Origin: Strongylocentrotus purpuratus | Taxonomy: Eukaryota > Echinodermata > Echinoidea > Camarodonta > Strongylocentrotidae | Length of the DNA: 64,000 nucleotides | Direction: 5' to 3' | NCBI RefSeq assembly: GCF_000002235.5 | Contig: NW_022145609.1 | Span: 25,619,493 to 25,683,492, forward strand | Part shown: positions 1 through 11,190 of the stretch, piece by piece | Position numbering within the stretch: the first letter of the stretch is position 1 | Layout: every line of letters begins with the position of its first letter | Program-made: the position numbers and the translations under genes | The notes under the pieces: generated by a model | The model's input: only the letters and a program-made list of their open reading frames with translations | What the model was told of the DNA's origin: nothing | The model's database searches: none

Positions 1-114
1 AACCTAAGGTTAAGTTTTTGAATTTTTGATATAATTTTCAAAGTTTAAGTTTTTAGTCAATGAAACTTAGACTATAGGGTTATCAAGTATTCCCAATCAC
101 GTGAGAATTCCCAT

Positions 115-270
115 TCTCATAAGTGCCTTTTTTCATTCCTGGTGAGTGCCTCTTTCTGTAGGTCTAAGAAGTGCCCCATTTTCACCTCTGATAATTACCC
201 TTTTTACATGACACATGCTCCTTTTCCCCTTATCCCTTTAGTGTCCCCTTTTCCTCTCATCATTAAACGC
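115..270. repeat. Degenerate repeat rich in AAGTGCC/CCCTTTT words
   Basis: Short phrases such as aagtgcc, gataattacc and cccctttt recur with spacing of roughly 25-30 bases. The same wording returns at 20430-20780. No coding potential is visible. It reads as an old degenerate tandem or transposon-internal repeat. Bases 1-114 hold nothing I recognise. Confidence 0.45.
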
Positions 271-454
271 GCCCCTAATTTCAAGCGACTAGAGTAACTT
301 CCCCCAAAGCTCGCTCGCATTTATAGATGATATAATTACGTTACTTATTAAAGGGCTTTTCAGTCTTCCATTGTGAGAATGTGCTTATAACCCCATCAGG
401 ATTGGGTTTTTCCCTCTTAATAAGATGCAATTTTTTGTACTGCAATATCTTGTA

Positions 455-545
455 TAATAATAATAATAATAACCTAGACTTATATAGCGCATTTCATCTT
501 CGAAGAAAATAGCAATGCGCTTTACAATATTACAATATTAATACA
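455..545. repeat. (TAA)n plus 'tatatagcgc ... gcgctttaca' interspersed repeat
   Basis: A TAA microsatellite is followed by tatatagcgc, then by atgcgctttacaa about 40 bases later. The same order (AAT microsatellite, tatatagcgc, cgctttaca) occurs at 63813-63890. A related agcgcctttaaat piece sits at 14932-14956. It is an interspersed repeat family with at least two clear copies here; its class is not evident. Confidence 0.55.
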
Positions 546-679
546 ACAAAATTACACATAACAACTAATTCATGAACTAAAGATATATATGTATGGTGTA
601 TAAAGAGAAACAAATGTTGAAATCGTCCCTGATAATGTAATCACAATGTAGGGGTATATACCATTGTCTAAAAAATTGA

Positions 680-830
680 TATTTTCGCTTTGAGATTCCC
701 TTTTTTTCCAGAAAGTGCCTATTTTGTTGGTGCCCCCCCCCCACTTTGGAAGACGCTCCGCCACTCCTGGGGGGACACATCAGTCAAAATCGCGCACAGG
801 GGGGGGGGGGGGGTTGAGGGGTAATGTGCC
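680..830. repeat. Repeat remnant with long C and G runs
   Basis: The text aaagtgcctattttgttgg followed by a C10 run recurs at 21565-21660 with similar flanks. A run of about 15 G follows near 800. The G/C runs resemble those just inside the hAT-like element at 6369-7703, but no terminal repeat or target duplication can be assigned. Short ORFs here are accidental. Confidence 0.4.
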
Positions 831-899
831 CCCCTCCGAAGCTGAATTTTTGAACCTGGATTTTGTCAAACTCCCAATAGATAAATATCATTCACAATT

Positions 900-2150
900 C
901 TCTTCAAGCAGTACGTGTAACTTCACCTTGCAAGCAGTATGTTTAATTTTTTAATCACCTTATATATTAGGCCCTGTATTTCAGCTCAAATTGTTTAGTG
1001 ATTGTGGACAGGCGAAGCAGGAAAATAGAAAATTTGGCCTTCATACACACAACCACACCAGTGATACCATGAAACAGAAACACTATTACAATGATTACCG
1101 GTACTGAAACATAGTTTTCAAACTACCGAGGAGAGGTAACCAGGAACCAAGGTATAATACAATGATACAATTTTACCCATGTTGTAGTAGTACATGGTAG
1201 TAGTATGGATATCCCGCCTCTTCTTTTATGCACATCCTTTCCACTGCTATCGCAAGTTTTAAAAAAAGGGCCCAATGTCTGCATAACTAAGCAAGGTAGG
1301 AGTTCATTAAAAACATGATGTAAAACATTAAGTATATCACACTAAAGCATCTCAATCTGACAGCACGATGTGGAGAAAAGTTAATGGTGTAGATAAATAC
1401 ACAACAAATATGTTCATCGGCAGTCTAAGTCAAGCAATCATTTATAAAACTGAGGCTTTGCCAAGGCATCCATTTTAAGTATGTGTCTATAGGGCAAATA
1501 AGATGTAGTCAAGTACTCAAGTTACCACCTGTCAGCCAAGATCAAACTTTTGGAATATAAGAGTTTTGGGAAGGGGTCATCTTTTATCAATTTCTGTTTA
1601 TTGATAATAATTATAACATTTGGGAATGGGCCTATGAGTATGATTTATATATTGTATAAAACAAGCAACTGTTAATAAAAGGTCTGATATACCTTGGTGC
1701 GTGTGTGGACCACGGAGTAACCATCACACTAAAGGATGTTATATACTATTGTACAGTATTATTGTTTCTCTGGAAAAAATTGCAGTCATTGAGTCATAGG
1801 TATTTTTTTTTTTTTAAGAAATGTTTTTATAATGTGTTTTATAATGAAGGGTGCAGGTCATGATACAATACATTCCCTGGAGAAAAAAATAGTGCTCAGA
1901 TTTAGCCTAAGTATGCTTTGTTGAATTTTTAAAGAAAAAAGTAATCTACAAATGGAAGTAGCAGATGAGGTCATTTGTGCTTAATATTTGACCATCAATG
2001 TTATAATCTGTAAACATATTAGTTTGTTGTAATAAAATGAATAAATTAAACATGTTTATTATCTTATATACAGTATTCCCTTCATATCTTTTCTTTTTAG
2101 TGTGCATATATGGTTGGATAAATAGAATCATATGTGGAAAAAATCTGGAA
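900..2150. other. Unassigned AT-rich sequence
   Basis: I see no convincing coding exon, terminal repeat or RNA gene in this stretch. It holds short homopolymers and stop codons in all frames. An AATAAA-like word near 1676 has no gene upstream that I can link to it. Confidence 0.5.
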
Positions 2151-2154
2151 ACAG

Positions 2155-2295
2155 AAGGTGAGAGTTCAGAGAGAGAGAGAGAGAGCAAAAGAGAAAGGAA
2201 AGGAAATGAGAGAACTGTTTAATGGTGAGAGATGTTGATGTCGTGAAAATGAAAAATTTATAATGCAGTGAGACAGCGAGAGAGAGAGAATTTTT
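2155..2295. repeat. Interrupted GA microsatellite
   Basis: Two (GA)n blocks lie at about 2168-2188 and 2276-2290, separated by purine-rich sequence. Confidence 0.75.
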
Positions 2296-2354
2296 TTAAA
2301 AAAATCCATCTTATAAATGCATTAATCGCCTCGCCGCAATCTCTGCATCGTCAT

Positions 2355-2412
2355 AGGGACAACCCCCCCCCCCCTTAGCAAAAAGCTAGATCCGCCCCCC
2401 CCCCCCCCCCTG
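2355..2412. repeat. C-run repeat remnant
   Basis: Two C runs of about 10 and 14 flank aaaaagctagatccgc. The gatccgcc context followed by C runs is like the interior edge of the hAT-like element at 6369-7703, so this may be one decayed end of a relative. Confidence 0.4.
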
Positions 2413-2911
2413 ATAGGCCCTGACAATGAAATCTGGAGAACATACAGTTTCACAAGGGCTGGACTACTCGGTCTCGTGGATCAAATAAAGAAATAATGGA
2501 AGTTATTATAAAAGTATGTTTTTCTCTCTTGTTATGATAATTGGAGAAAAAAACCCTGTTAATTAGATTATATTAGTTTTAGCTTCAACTGTTTGATATT
2601 AATATGCATGTGGGCACAAATAGCAGCAACTGCGGTAAGTGATATCTACGGTATTCCTTGAGCTGCGGTAAATGATTTTATTGTATATGCCACTTACTGG
2701 TTTTCCATAGACCTGTGCACAAATGTTATCATATAATGCTATTTAAAAAAAAATTCAATAGGATGGTGTACAAATCGAATATATTATGCCATTCTTTCCA
2801 CTTAACTTCATGTTATTCAATATCCGAGTCATTCAAACAATACAGGCAAACATTCCCTGATGTCATTAAGTTTACATCAATCTATCTTGCTTCTCTCCTT
2901 ATAAACAAGCC

Positions 2912-2950
2912 ATCTTCATTGGAATTCACATCCTGAATTCCAATGAAGAT
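2912..2950. repeat. Perfect 17-bp inverted repeat (hairpin)
   Basis: The arms 2912-2928 and 2934-2950 are exact reverse complements around the 5-base loop catcc. Short tcttg/gata words outside the arms suggest a slightly longer decayed palindrome. Confidence 0.85.
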
Positions 2951-3901
2951 AGACACCTCTCTTGCATTGTACATGAAATATCCATTCACTGATCTCCGCA
3001 CGAAGTACCCTCAATTTTACGCACAGAAAGCTCACACTAACCCGTAACCAAAACCACCCTGAAATGATGACAATATTCAAAAGATCAATTTATTTGTAAT
3101 CAAGTGTGGATTTTAATTCATTTGATCCCTTGATAGTCTGGGTTCGGTATACCGAAACAGGGGAGGGAGCAGCTTGTGGCGTGGAACCATAAGGACCAAC
3201 GAGGTTCTTTTGGGACATAGTTTATATAAAATTACCAAGCTGAAACCTACCCTAATACCAGTCACATAAATCAATGCTCAACTGAGTATTTGTTGCGTTT
3301 TCCTCAATCATGACTTGTTGAGTTTTGTGCAGAAGTGCTACAATCCATTGTTTGAGAATGTATATAGCGAGTAGTCCAAATCTGGAGGGTCGCAAACTCC
3401 TTCTTAACCTCCATTGTTACATCTTGATTCCTGAAGAGCCTTGTGATTTGAGATGAACTTGGGAGAAGTTCCCACGTCGTTTTGGAGGCACACGCTCCTT
3501 GTGCTGACTGCTCCTCTTCAGCAACTACTACAGACAAGTCCACTTGTATCTTTGTAACCAATTCCAATAAGCCAGCTGTTATTAATTGAAAGAAGAAAAA
3601 AAAATCCAATATTGTTACAAGCACTTTAAGATCTAAAGCTGACATCACAAGTATATTTCTTTTTCTTCTTTCTTGTTGTTTTTCTTCTTCTAGTAATCTT
3701 TAAAGGGCTATTAGTTTTATATAAATTCACTGTTTGCTCAACAGGAGTACATTCCTTATTTTCTGTGCCAACGAGAGATCCCAGATTAAAATATTACTTC
3801 TCATTATGGTCTGAAATGAAATACCATATTGCCAAACATGTATTTTATTACTAATATACTACATGTCTGAGTAAAAGATCTAATCAAACATTCCGACCAT
3901 T

Positions 3902-4086
3902 GTTTTAAAGACCGTCAATACTACTGGGCCAGAAGGGATTAGACCACCCAGCCAGGTCACTGACAGGTGGCTATCTCATCAACTGAGCTCTCAACTAACA
4001 TAAGAGAGGATCATGGGGGACCAACAGACACCGATTGGGGAAGTTTTCTATATAGAGAGAGCAAGTAGGACAGTGGGGCTTTAAGA
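3902..4086. mobile_element. MITE-like repeat family R2 (TTAAAG...CTTTAA), copy 1
   Basis: It starts ttttaaagacc and ends gtggggctttaa. The interior words gacaggtggctatctcatca and catgggggaccaa recur at 53421-53612 and, inverted, at 63411-63611. The family is about 190 bp and non-coding. A transposon origin is inferred from copy number and the TTAAAG/CTTTAA ends. Confidence 0.7.
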
Positions 4087-4089
4087 ATA

Positions 4090-5040
4090 GCAATTAGCAT
4101 TCATAGAAATGGCATAGAATTTACATCCTTAAACTTTAAGCTTTGAAAACCTCGTTTTGATTTGAGTGTAACTTTTGAGTTATTAACAACCAAAAGTTTC
4201 CAGTGATTTGTTTTTGTTTCACTTTTAGTACACAAACATATTTTTCTTTATCACACTTGCAGGATATAATCATATAAGATAATTTGATGTTGTACTGCTA
4301 GCCTGCCCCCCCCCCCCTCCCCCTCTATTATACGAGTGTGAAAAAAAATACAATTCTTTGTAGCCTTTCTTGATAACTAATCAAAATTTTGAACTTCAGT
4401 TACTGTTGTTTAAAGAATATATTATGAAAGTGAGATGGATTGCAGGTGGCAAGGGTGTATTGGTTGAGAATTGCAGGTAATAATTCATGCTCTACTATGA
4501 GCCAACTTACTTCACACACTATCATCTTGCAGCAGGGTAAGGTTTTTACAGAAATTTTAGAACTTGCAATGGGATGTACTTAAATATCAACTTTGTACAA
4601 TAGCAGTATGTAGACAGGAATTTAGGATAACCTGACTTTGGGTCTGCCAATGCTTAACACAAGCTTTATTTCATCAAGATATGGTTATTGCTCAAGTTGT
4701 GATAGGGTTTTAGATTAGCTTTAGGGTTAATATTACGTTTAGCTATGGATCCAGGATTAAGATTAAGAATTCATTTTGTGTTACAACATAACCACTAAAC
4801 AATAGAGCAGGTCGTAAAAATCAGATACACGTTTCACAAACTGGGGGTCAGCGTATTTTTAGTTTACTAATACAAAGGAAGATTTTTAAACTGCCAATGA
4901 TGAGTATCAATACATACAGCTCCACCAGCACCTGGAAAATCTGATTGTACGACACTTGTTCCTCAAGACATTTGCTCAACATCAATTTCCTACACTATTA
5001 TCCAAATACTTAACTTCATCCCGGGATCCAACACTAGACC
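4090..5040. other. Intervening sequence, no further exon seen
   Basis: This lies between blocks C and B of the unrecognised minus-strand gene. It holds a C12 run near 4306-4318 and a T-rich stretch. I see no additional exon or terminal repeat. Confidence 0.4.
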
Positions 5041-6368
5041 TTACCCTATACCTAACCTCAATCCCAATTGCAACCCTCGGCCTAACCCTACACATTTGAC
5101 AAATAAAGCCTTGAGCAGTCGTTGCAGGAGCAAATGTTTGGTCACTCGAAATGCCATGACAGGCTCACTTGCTATGACTTTATCTGTTTCTTTACCAGAT
5201 TTTAAAAAACCATTGTAATATTCATTATTAATTACCAGTCCATTGTGCTTTGCTCCTAATATGTCAGGCACAAGAGGCCATCGCTTTCAGGTAAGGGGCA
5301 GAACATCAAGAGTGGAACCTCAAGGCACCCCCTGATCTGTCAACAGGAAGCCCTCCTTCTCAATCCCTGGAACAGAATTATAAACAATTCAATAAATATT
5401 AACCAAATTTGAAATAAATAGCACTATTTAATATTTTAGTTGTCTTTAACGTTTACTTTTTCAGCAAAATTTGAAGGTCAATTTTTTTTAATTTTTTTTT
5501 TGCTTGTCGTTCCTTTTCATGTATTGGACCCCCCCCCCCTTTCCCCCGCACATGAGCTTAAAATGTTAATTCTAAAAAGAGAAACACTTCAGCAACGTGT
5601 TAGTAGACATGTGGATTCATACATAGCCATCCCATGAATACATGCTTCTCAAACCAGCCCTTTGCATCCCCTTCAGTTTGACCTTGACCTCACCTATTCA
5701 AAATTTTGTTTTACTTGAAAAAAACTAAACAGATCAAGTTAGATCAAAAGTAAATATGTTTACCTTCTCTTGTGGTGGTCTGTTTTCTCCAGGACATTCT
5801 TGTTTCAAGCACATACTCCAAGAAAGCAAGCATTTGGTACTGCATTAACTGCGACAAGTCTCTGTACATTTTCCTGTAAAAGAGAGGGGGGGGGGTTTAA
5901 TTCTTAGAATAAAAGGAAATGAGCATGATCATTAAAACATTGATGAGCATTTGCAGAATTAACTGTTCTCTTTTGGATTTTCTCTTTACCAAAAAAGCCC
6001 TCCTTCATTATCTAACATTGAAATTTATATTCAATTCCTTGATCCAGATCTAGTTGATCTACAGTCTCTAGATGATCTAGATGCATGTCTCGTAACTGTT
6101 CATTCTATCAAATTGAAAAAACGCAAAATAGATATGGACCTAGATCTATATATGACAGAGAAAACTTAATCGTGTTTACAGCAAACAAAAATTCAAAGAT
6201 AGAGCCTAGAGCAGATGCAAATTAGGCTAAGCCAACAAAGAGTTTAAGAAACACACAGGCACCACTATACGTACGCCTGTATACAGTGTAGTCTAATTTG
6301 GGGGATCATGTTTTAATTTGTTATACAGCTATGAGAATCTGTACGACTACGAGTATCACATTCACAGG

Positions 6369-7703
6369 CAGGCACGGATCCAGGGGGGCCGCCCCCCCCC
6401 CCCACCCGCAAAAAATAAAAAGAGAGAGAGAGAGAAGGAAAAGAAGGAAAAGAAGGGGAAAAGGAGAGAAAGGGAAGGAAAAAGGAGAGAAAGGGAAAGA
6501 AAGAAGAGGAAGAGGAAAAGAAAAGGGGGAAAAGAAGGAGATCGGGGGCCGAAAGAGCCTTGCCTCCCAGCTGTAACCTCTCCCCCTCCCCCCATCAAAA
6601 AATAAAAGAGAAGGAAGGAAAGGGAAAGAAAAAAAGTAAAGAGGGGATAAAGAGAAGGAAAAAAGAGGAAGAAGAAAAGAAGGGGGAAATCGGTTGCAAT
6701 TTTCCCGCCAACAAGTTGTAGTTCGGGGGGGGGGGGGGGGGCAAAGGCCCTTGCCTCCTCCTCCCTCCCCCCCCCCCCCCCCCCAAAAAAAAAAGGAGAA
6801 GGAAGGGATAGAGGAGAGCTAAAAGGGAACAAAAAAGAGGAAGAAGAAAAGAAAAGGGTGATAAGAAGAGGAGAACAGTTGCGATTAATCCCGCCAACAA
6901 TGTGTGGATCTGGGAGGGGGGGCCAAAAGGCCCTTGCCTCCCCCTAGCAAACCTAAAACAGAGAGTAGGAAGGGAAAGGAAAGGGAAATAGGAGAGAAAG
7001 GGAAAGAAAAAAAGAGAAAGAAGAAAGGTAGGGGAGATCAGTTACGTGTAGATCGGGGGGGGGGGGGGTGGGGCACTGGCGTACTGATGGGGAAGGGGAC
7101 TTGGGGGGGGGCGGGGGGTTGACAGATGGCCCCCAAATATAATTCAAATGTGGTTTATTTCTAATTCGATACCGGTGATTACCGGTGATTTACAAATGTT
7201 GCTGAAATGACATAATTTTCTGAGATTTTTTCTCAATGTTTAATAAATTATACTTTTTAATGCGTTTGTGGGACAATGGCAAATTCATAAAGAAAGAAAG
7301 AATAGTGACGCCAATTAGTGTCCTGCCAGTGTCACAAATAAGGTATGCTGATATGCTCATCTGACCGCAATTAAATGCCAATACCCCTGAGCTTCTGGGG
7401 GTTCCACCCCTTGACCCCCGCAGGTTCTTCGCCCTTAGACACCACGCCAATTTCACAACGCTCTACTCGATCGTAAATACCTCCCCCCCCCCCCCCACCT
7501 ACTTAGAGAAACGTCTAGCGGAACCTGCATGTAAGAGTGGGGTGGTGCAGATTTTTTTTGTCTACCCCCCCCCCCCCCCTCCCGGTTTTTGCTCATTTCG
7601 CCACTGCCGGTGTCACTATTATGTACCAATATTTGGCTTGCATAATTTCAAATTTGGGCCCCCCCCCCCCCCCCCCCACTAAGAAATCCTGGATCCGCGC
7701 CTG
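6369..7703. mobile_element. Non-autonomous hAT-like transposon, 1335 bp, exact 8-bp TSD
   Basis: The ends are caggcacggatccag (6369) and ctggatccgcgcctg (ending 7703), a 15-bp terminal inverted repeat with one mismatch. Both sides are flanked by the identical 8-mer ttcacagg (6361-6368 and 7704-7711). An 8-bp duplication with a CAG...CTG end is the signature of the hAT superfamily. The interior has no transposase. It is dominated by polypurine tracts and four loosely repeated blocks of a G run, then aaaggcccttgcctcc, then GGAAGG-rich sequence. The long ORFs across the polypurine tract are low-complexity artefacts. The exact duplication implies a fairly young or well-preserved insertion. Confidence 0.88.
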
Positions 7704-8036
7704 TTCACAGGTAGTCCAATTAATTACTGGTCTGTAGGCCTAGGCCTCAAATTTTCTAGGCCTAGACCTCTACTCTCGTACTCGTCTATCTCGGTATCTG
7801 GTCCAAATTTTGGCGCTTGTTCACAACTCATGTCAACTGTGACCATGCTTTTTAGTGTTAGCTATTAACTTTCTTCTGACCTAACTATGAAAGTAGTTTT
7901 TCAACAGTTGGACCTACAAGTAACAAAAAGCTTGGATCATTGATGCAGCTAGCGCTAGTGAAGTGATCTGCCTATAGACCCTATACTCGTATCTAATTTT
8001 CAGAGAGGGTCTCGCCCGAAAGTTTGGGCCAAGGAT

Positions 8037-8341
8037 TAAAGTAGGCTGTACGCCTACTTGTTAGAAGCAACCATAACTCACTCACCTAACTTGGCCTTGA
8101 GGGTAATTCGTCCTCCAGGTCCGGATAGGTGCTTGATACTTGGTTACTGTCAGTGCTGAAGAGGTAGAATTCTCCCGCCGCACACGTATATGTACTTGTC
8201 GGCACGAGAGGATCTGTGTGCAGCTAGCTCAGCTGTGTTCCAGAGTGCAATGCCGCCCTCTAATGGTGAGGGCGGCACCTGTCGTCTGCTAGCTCTGGCT
8301 GCTCTGCTCTGCTTTACATATTATATTTATGGCCTACTACA
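8037..8341 (-). repeat. 3' LTR of the gag-only element
   Basis: This 305-bp copy matches 12986-13290 at every position I compared. It carries a tacatattatatttatgg segment that could hold the TATA-like promoter (read on the minus strand as ATAAATATAATA). Confidence 0.92.
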
Positions 8342-8354
8342 TTCCCCCCCCCCG
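8342..8354 (-). promoter_or_regulatory. Polypurine tract (plus-strand primer site)
   Basis: On the minus strand this is CGGGGGGGGGGAA directly abutting the TG start of the 3' LTR, the expected place and composition for a retrotransposon polypurine tract. Confidence 0.8.
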
Positions 8355-9672
8355 TTTTAAAAAATAAGTCCCATTTCCAAAAAGTAGTCCCAGGGAGAGC
8401 CCAACCCAATTAATCCCTAATTAACCCCTAATTCCACTTGCGTCACAGGCTGTGACCAAGGCCTAAATGTTTATTTAAAAAACACAGGCCAAACTACCGT
8501 AAACAAAAACTCGGTAAAACATCAAAAACGGGGAAAAACCCAAAACACCTTAACCATAACAATTAACAGAAAAAGTGAAAAAGTATGTAGCCAGTCCCCT
8601 TATCCCTTTTTAATATAAAAATGGACAAGGCAACCCAACCAAAATAAAGATTTGCCAAAAGAAAAACTCCCAGGCGCATTGCAAGCCGGCAAGGTACCGG
8701 GGCCTTAAATCAATGTAATTTATACCCCCTGACTCCAATGGCCGTTCACCCAGGATAACCGATATAAAACTTCCAGGTCCGCCCTGGGTTCAATGACGCT
8801 GCGCGCGGCATCCAGGGATCCGTTCCCTAGAGGGTGCCACTGACAGCTACAGTGACGCCCAATGCAGGGTGTAAGTTAACACCCCGCGCGGGGTAGCAGG
8901 GGTCAGCCATCCGACACCCAACTCTGAAAGCAGGGGAAATTTCCATCGCCCCTTGAATACCCCGCCGAGCACGCAGTTTACCTACTTGCTCTGATAAAAA
9001 TGGAGGCCATTACAGTCGGTGGCATCCAAAAGCTCGTATGCCGACTCCGACTATACGTTGGCCATCACCTCGGTTACCTCACCAAGGATAAAAGTGTGGA
9101 GAATCTGTCTCCATGCACACCAGGAGTCTGTTCGTAGGGACCGCCCTAAAAGTGACTCGCTGGTCGGGGAGAAATACCCCGAAACCGGGAGGAACGCCCG
9201 AACTAAAAATGCGGATACTCCTTCCGCGCCTGTGCGCCCGACCCAATGTCTAAGGCTACCTTGAGGCAGACCTCGGGACCACCCGGGCCTAGCTGCCTCC
9301 TACTGCGGAGCTCTTCCCGCAGCCATTCGTGGTGATCAAATCGGCCTAGGCGGTAATACCCCGCCCATTGGTCCGATGGATCAATCTCCCTACGAAGAAC
9401 TGGAACACGCGCCACTGGGGCACGATCGAGGGGCGGCATGTTAAACGAACACCCGGAAAGTGCCTCGGGAGATTTCCAAGTCCTCGCAGTGATGATCCCG
9501 AGCCTCACGCTCGGAATTGAGGGGACATTGAATTCTAAAATTCTAAAATTCTAAATTCTAAAATTCTAAAATTCCATGTGACGAGTCCTAACCCCTCCCC
9601 TCGTAATGATAGGGATGTTCTCTCCCATCCATATCTTATCAGGCGTTATTACATGGCGGGTTGAACAACAAC
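8355..9672 (-). other. 3' noncoding interior of the LTR element (no pol)
   Basis: A pol gene would lie here downstream of gag, but the stretch is only 1.3 kb and lacks any recognisable RT, RNase H or integrase motif. One 101-codon ORF (9203-9508) is annotated separately. A short aaattctaa-type tandem repeat lies at 9531-9576. Confidence 0.65.
9203..9508 (-). CDS. Unrecognised 101-codon ORF downstream of gag
   Basis: The ORF is arginine- and proline-rich, and its central part reads DQWAGYYRLGRFDHHEWLRE. It resembles no retroviral domain I know and has no nucleic-acid-binding zinc knuckle. It lies about 165 bases past the gag stop in a GC-rich context where chance ORFs are common. It might be a small element-encoded protein or a chance reading frame. 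Confidence 0.2.
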   Translation of the reverse strand: MRLGIITARTWKSPEALSGCSFNMPPLDRAPVARVPVLRREIDPSDQWAGYYRLGRFDHHEWLREELRSRRQLGPGGPEVCLKVALDIGSGAQARKEYPHF

Positions 9673-11130
9673 TTAATCGTCCGAGCCGCCAAAATTGTCC
9701 TCGGGGGTTTCAAGGAATAGGTTCCTCTTCCCCGACGGAGTGGTCTTCACAGATGCCTGCGTTCCACCTTGAGCTGCCATGAGTTTCCCCAGGCTCCTCA
9801 CCAACCCGGACACATGGCCTTCTAGCTCAGATATCCGAAGCTCTAGTCCGGATAGTCGGGCATCCGTGGTTCGCGGGGTGATCTCCACCTCTCGAATTTC
9901 AGGCCCCCTAGTGCCTTTATCCGATTTCCGCATTTCCGCGTTGGCCCGAGACCCACGGCCGTACATAGCCCCGTGGGCGTGTTGGAGCCAGCGGATGGCC
10001 TCCACTGCCTCCTCCACGGTAGAGGGGCGCTGGTTTAATGCCTGGTAACCAGCATCCTTGTCCACACACCCCTGGCACATTCGCAGCACCGTCTGCCGCT
10101 GTACATATGCCTCAGGTACCTCGGGAAACGCCCGAGATGCCAACCGGTGAAGCCGGTCCGCCCATTCCAAGAGGGGTTCATCGGCCCCCTGCTTAGCGGT
10201 GTTAAACTCGAGCAGGACGGCTTCGGGAGGTTCCCGATACCCGAATCTGCCCTCTAGATGGCGCACCATCCCGAAATACCCTACCCCCGGGTCTCGCTCT
10301 TGCGTCATGTCAAAGAAGTCGCTTGCCGACCCATCCAAACACCAGCATAGTTGGTTTAGACGCTGCGGGTGGTCCCATTCGAGGGCATCCGCAAATGCGC
10401 TGAATTTGCGGAAAAACGCCCGCCAATTCCCCCGCCCGTCAAATACCACAGACTTGGGCATCGGCTGGTATGAACCCTTGTCCCGCTCCCATGCCTGAGT
10501 GTATACAGGCGGTCGGCTAATGACCTTTTCCCTGTTCCGCTGGGGCTCCACGTGGGGCCTGCGGTAGTGTTCCCCGCCCCCGCTCCGATAGAAACCACGT
10601 TCCTCGGGAGCAGGCCCACTCGGTAAATCCTGGTAGGCCCTACGCGGGGCATTGCTCCACCCCGAATTGTGGCGGTTCCCAAACTCTCGGGGTTGGGTGC
10701 TATCCCCTTCCCCCCACAACTGAGCATCGCCACCCTTATTCTCGGTCCGAGCTGCTGGGCGAGGGCGCGCCTCCTCTGCTCCATGCGGGGGAGGGTATCG
10801 TTCGTGGGGATACACCGGTGCCCCACGCTCCTCATCCCCGATTTCCCCCGGGGTTTCTGCCGGCGTACTGCCAACATCCCCCGTCTCGGACAACGGCCGA
10901 AAACCGCCCGGCCGTATGGGGAAATCCCCCACGGCCTCCCTTGGGCGGAAGTCCAGACTCCCTTGGAGGTCCTTGACCTCCTCGTAGTGAGAAGACGCCT
11001 CAAACAACTCTTGAGTGACTTCGCCACACTGCCCCCGGAGTGCCCACAGATAGCCTATGTGCCCCGGCGTCGCTCCGGGAATGGCGAGCAAGTCCTCAAA
11101 TGAACAATGGTTCAATGGAACCTTGGCCAT
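9673..11130 (-). CDS. gag: Gag-like structural protein of the LTR element (485 aa)
   Basis: Residues about 1-50 contain SFEDLLAIPGATPGHI followed by YLWALRGQ, which resembles a helix-hairpin-helix motif. Residues about 60-215 are proline-, glycine- and arginine-rich and probably disordered. Residues about 225-400 look like a Ty3-type capsid region: KSVVFDGRGNWRAFFRKF, then RLNQLCWCLDGSASDFF, then a helical part with LLEWADRLHRLASRAFPEV. The tail (about 420-470) has a leucine heptad-like stretch (LSGLELRISELEGHVSGLV). No CCHC zinc knuckle is present and no pol follows. The ATG at 11130 opens the frame after a leader. Its likely role is assembly of virus-like particles carrying the element RNA; this is inference from family resemblance. 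Confidence 0.75.
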   Translation of the reverse strand: MAKVPLNHCSFEDLLAIPGATPGHIGYLWALRGQCGEVTQELFEASSHYEEVKDLQGSLDFRPREAVGDFPIRPGGFRPLSETGDVGSTPAETPGEIGDEERGAPVYPHERYPPPHGAEEARPRPAARTENKGGDAQLWGEGDSTQPREFGNRHNSGWSNAPRRAYQDLPSGPAPEERGFYRSGGGEHYRRPHVEPQRNREKVISRPPVYTQAWERDKGSYQPMPKSVVFDGRGNWRAFFRKFSAFADALEWDHPQRLNQLCWCLDGSASDFFDMTQERDPGVGYFGMVRHLEGRFGYREPPEAVLLEFNTAKQGADEPLLEWADRLHRLASRAFPEVPEAYVQRQTVLRMCQGCVDKDAGYQALNQRPSTVEEAVEAIRWLQHAHGAMYGRGSRANAEMRKSDKGTRGPEIREVEITPRTTDARLSGLELRISELEGHVSGLVRSLGKLMAAQGGTQASVKTTPSGKRNLFLETPEDNFGGSDD

Positions 11131-11190
11131 ACTGAAGCAGTATTAAAAACTTGGTGCGGGCCTCCACAACCAAAAGCCGAGACTCCGGCT

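Larger units (their letters stand above)
3304..5874 (-). pseudogene. Unrecognised split gene or pseudogene (three exon-like blocks)
   Basis: Three minus-strand blocks look like exons. Block A (about 5765-5874) follows tcttttacag and ends GAGAAG|gtaaac. It reads RKMYRDLSQLMQYQMLAFLE and onward. Block B (5373 to about 5065) follows ctgttccag and continues A's phase as TREGIEKEGFLLTDQGVP. It then meets two in-frame TGA codons, both possibly decayed CGA, before a long open stretch beginning KRWPLVPDILGAKHNGLV. Block C (3571-3304) follows aattaataacag and ends in a TGA. An AATAAA on this strand lies near 3090. I do not recognise the protein family. The phase agreement of A and B argues for a real ancestral gene. 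The two stops argue that this copy is decayed, or that the protein ends early. Confidence 0.4.

Noticed and set aside
6298..7147. Lys/Arg/Glu-rich ORFs and Phe/Leu/Ser-rich antisense ORFs
   Set aside because: They are translations of a polypurine tract inside the hAT-like element and have no domain content.
9779..11103. Plus-strand and second-frame minus-strand ORFs over the gag region
   Set aside because: They are shadow frames of the GC-rich 485-codon gag ORF.
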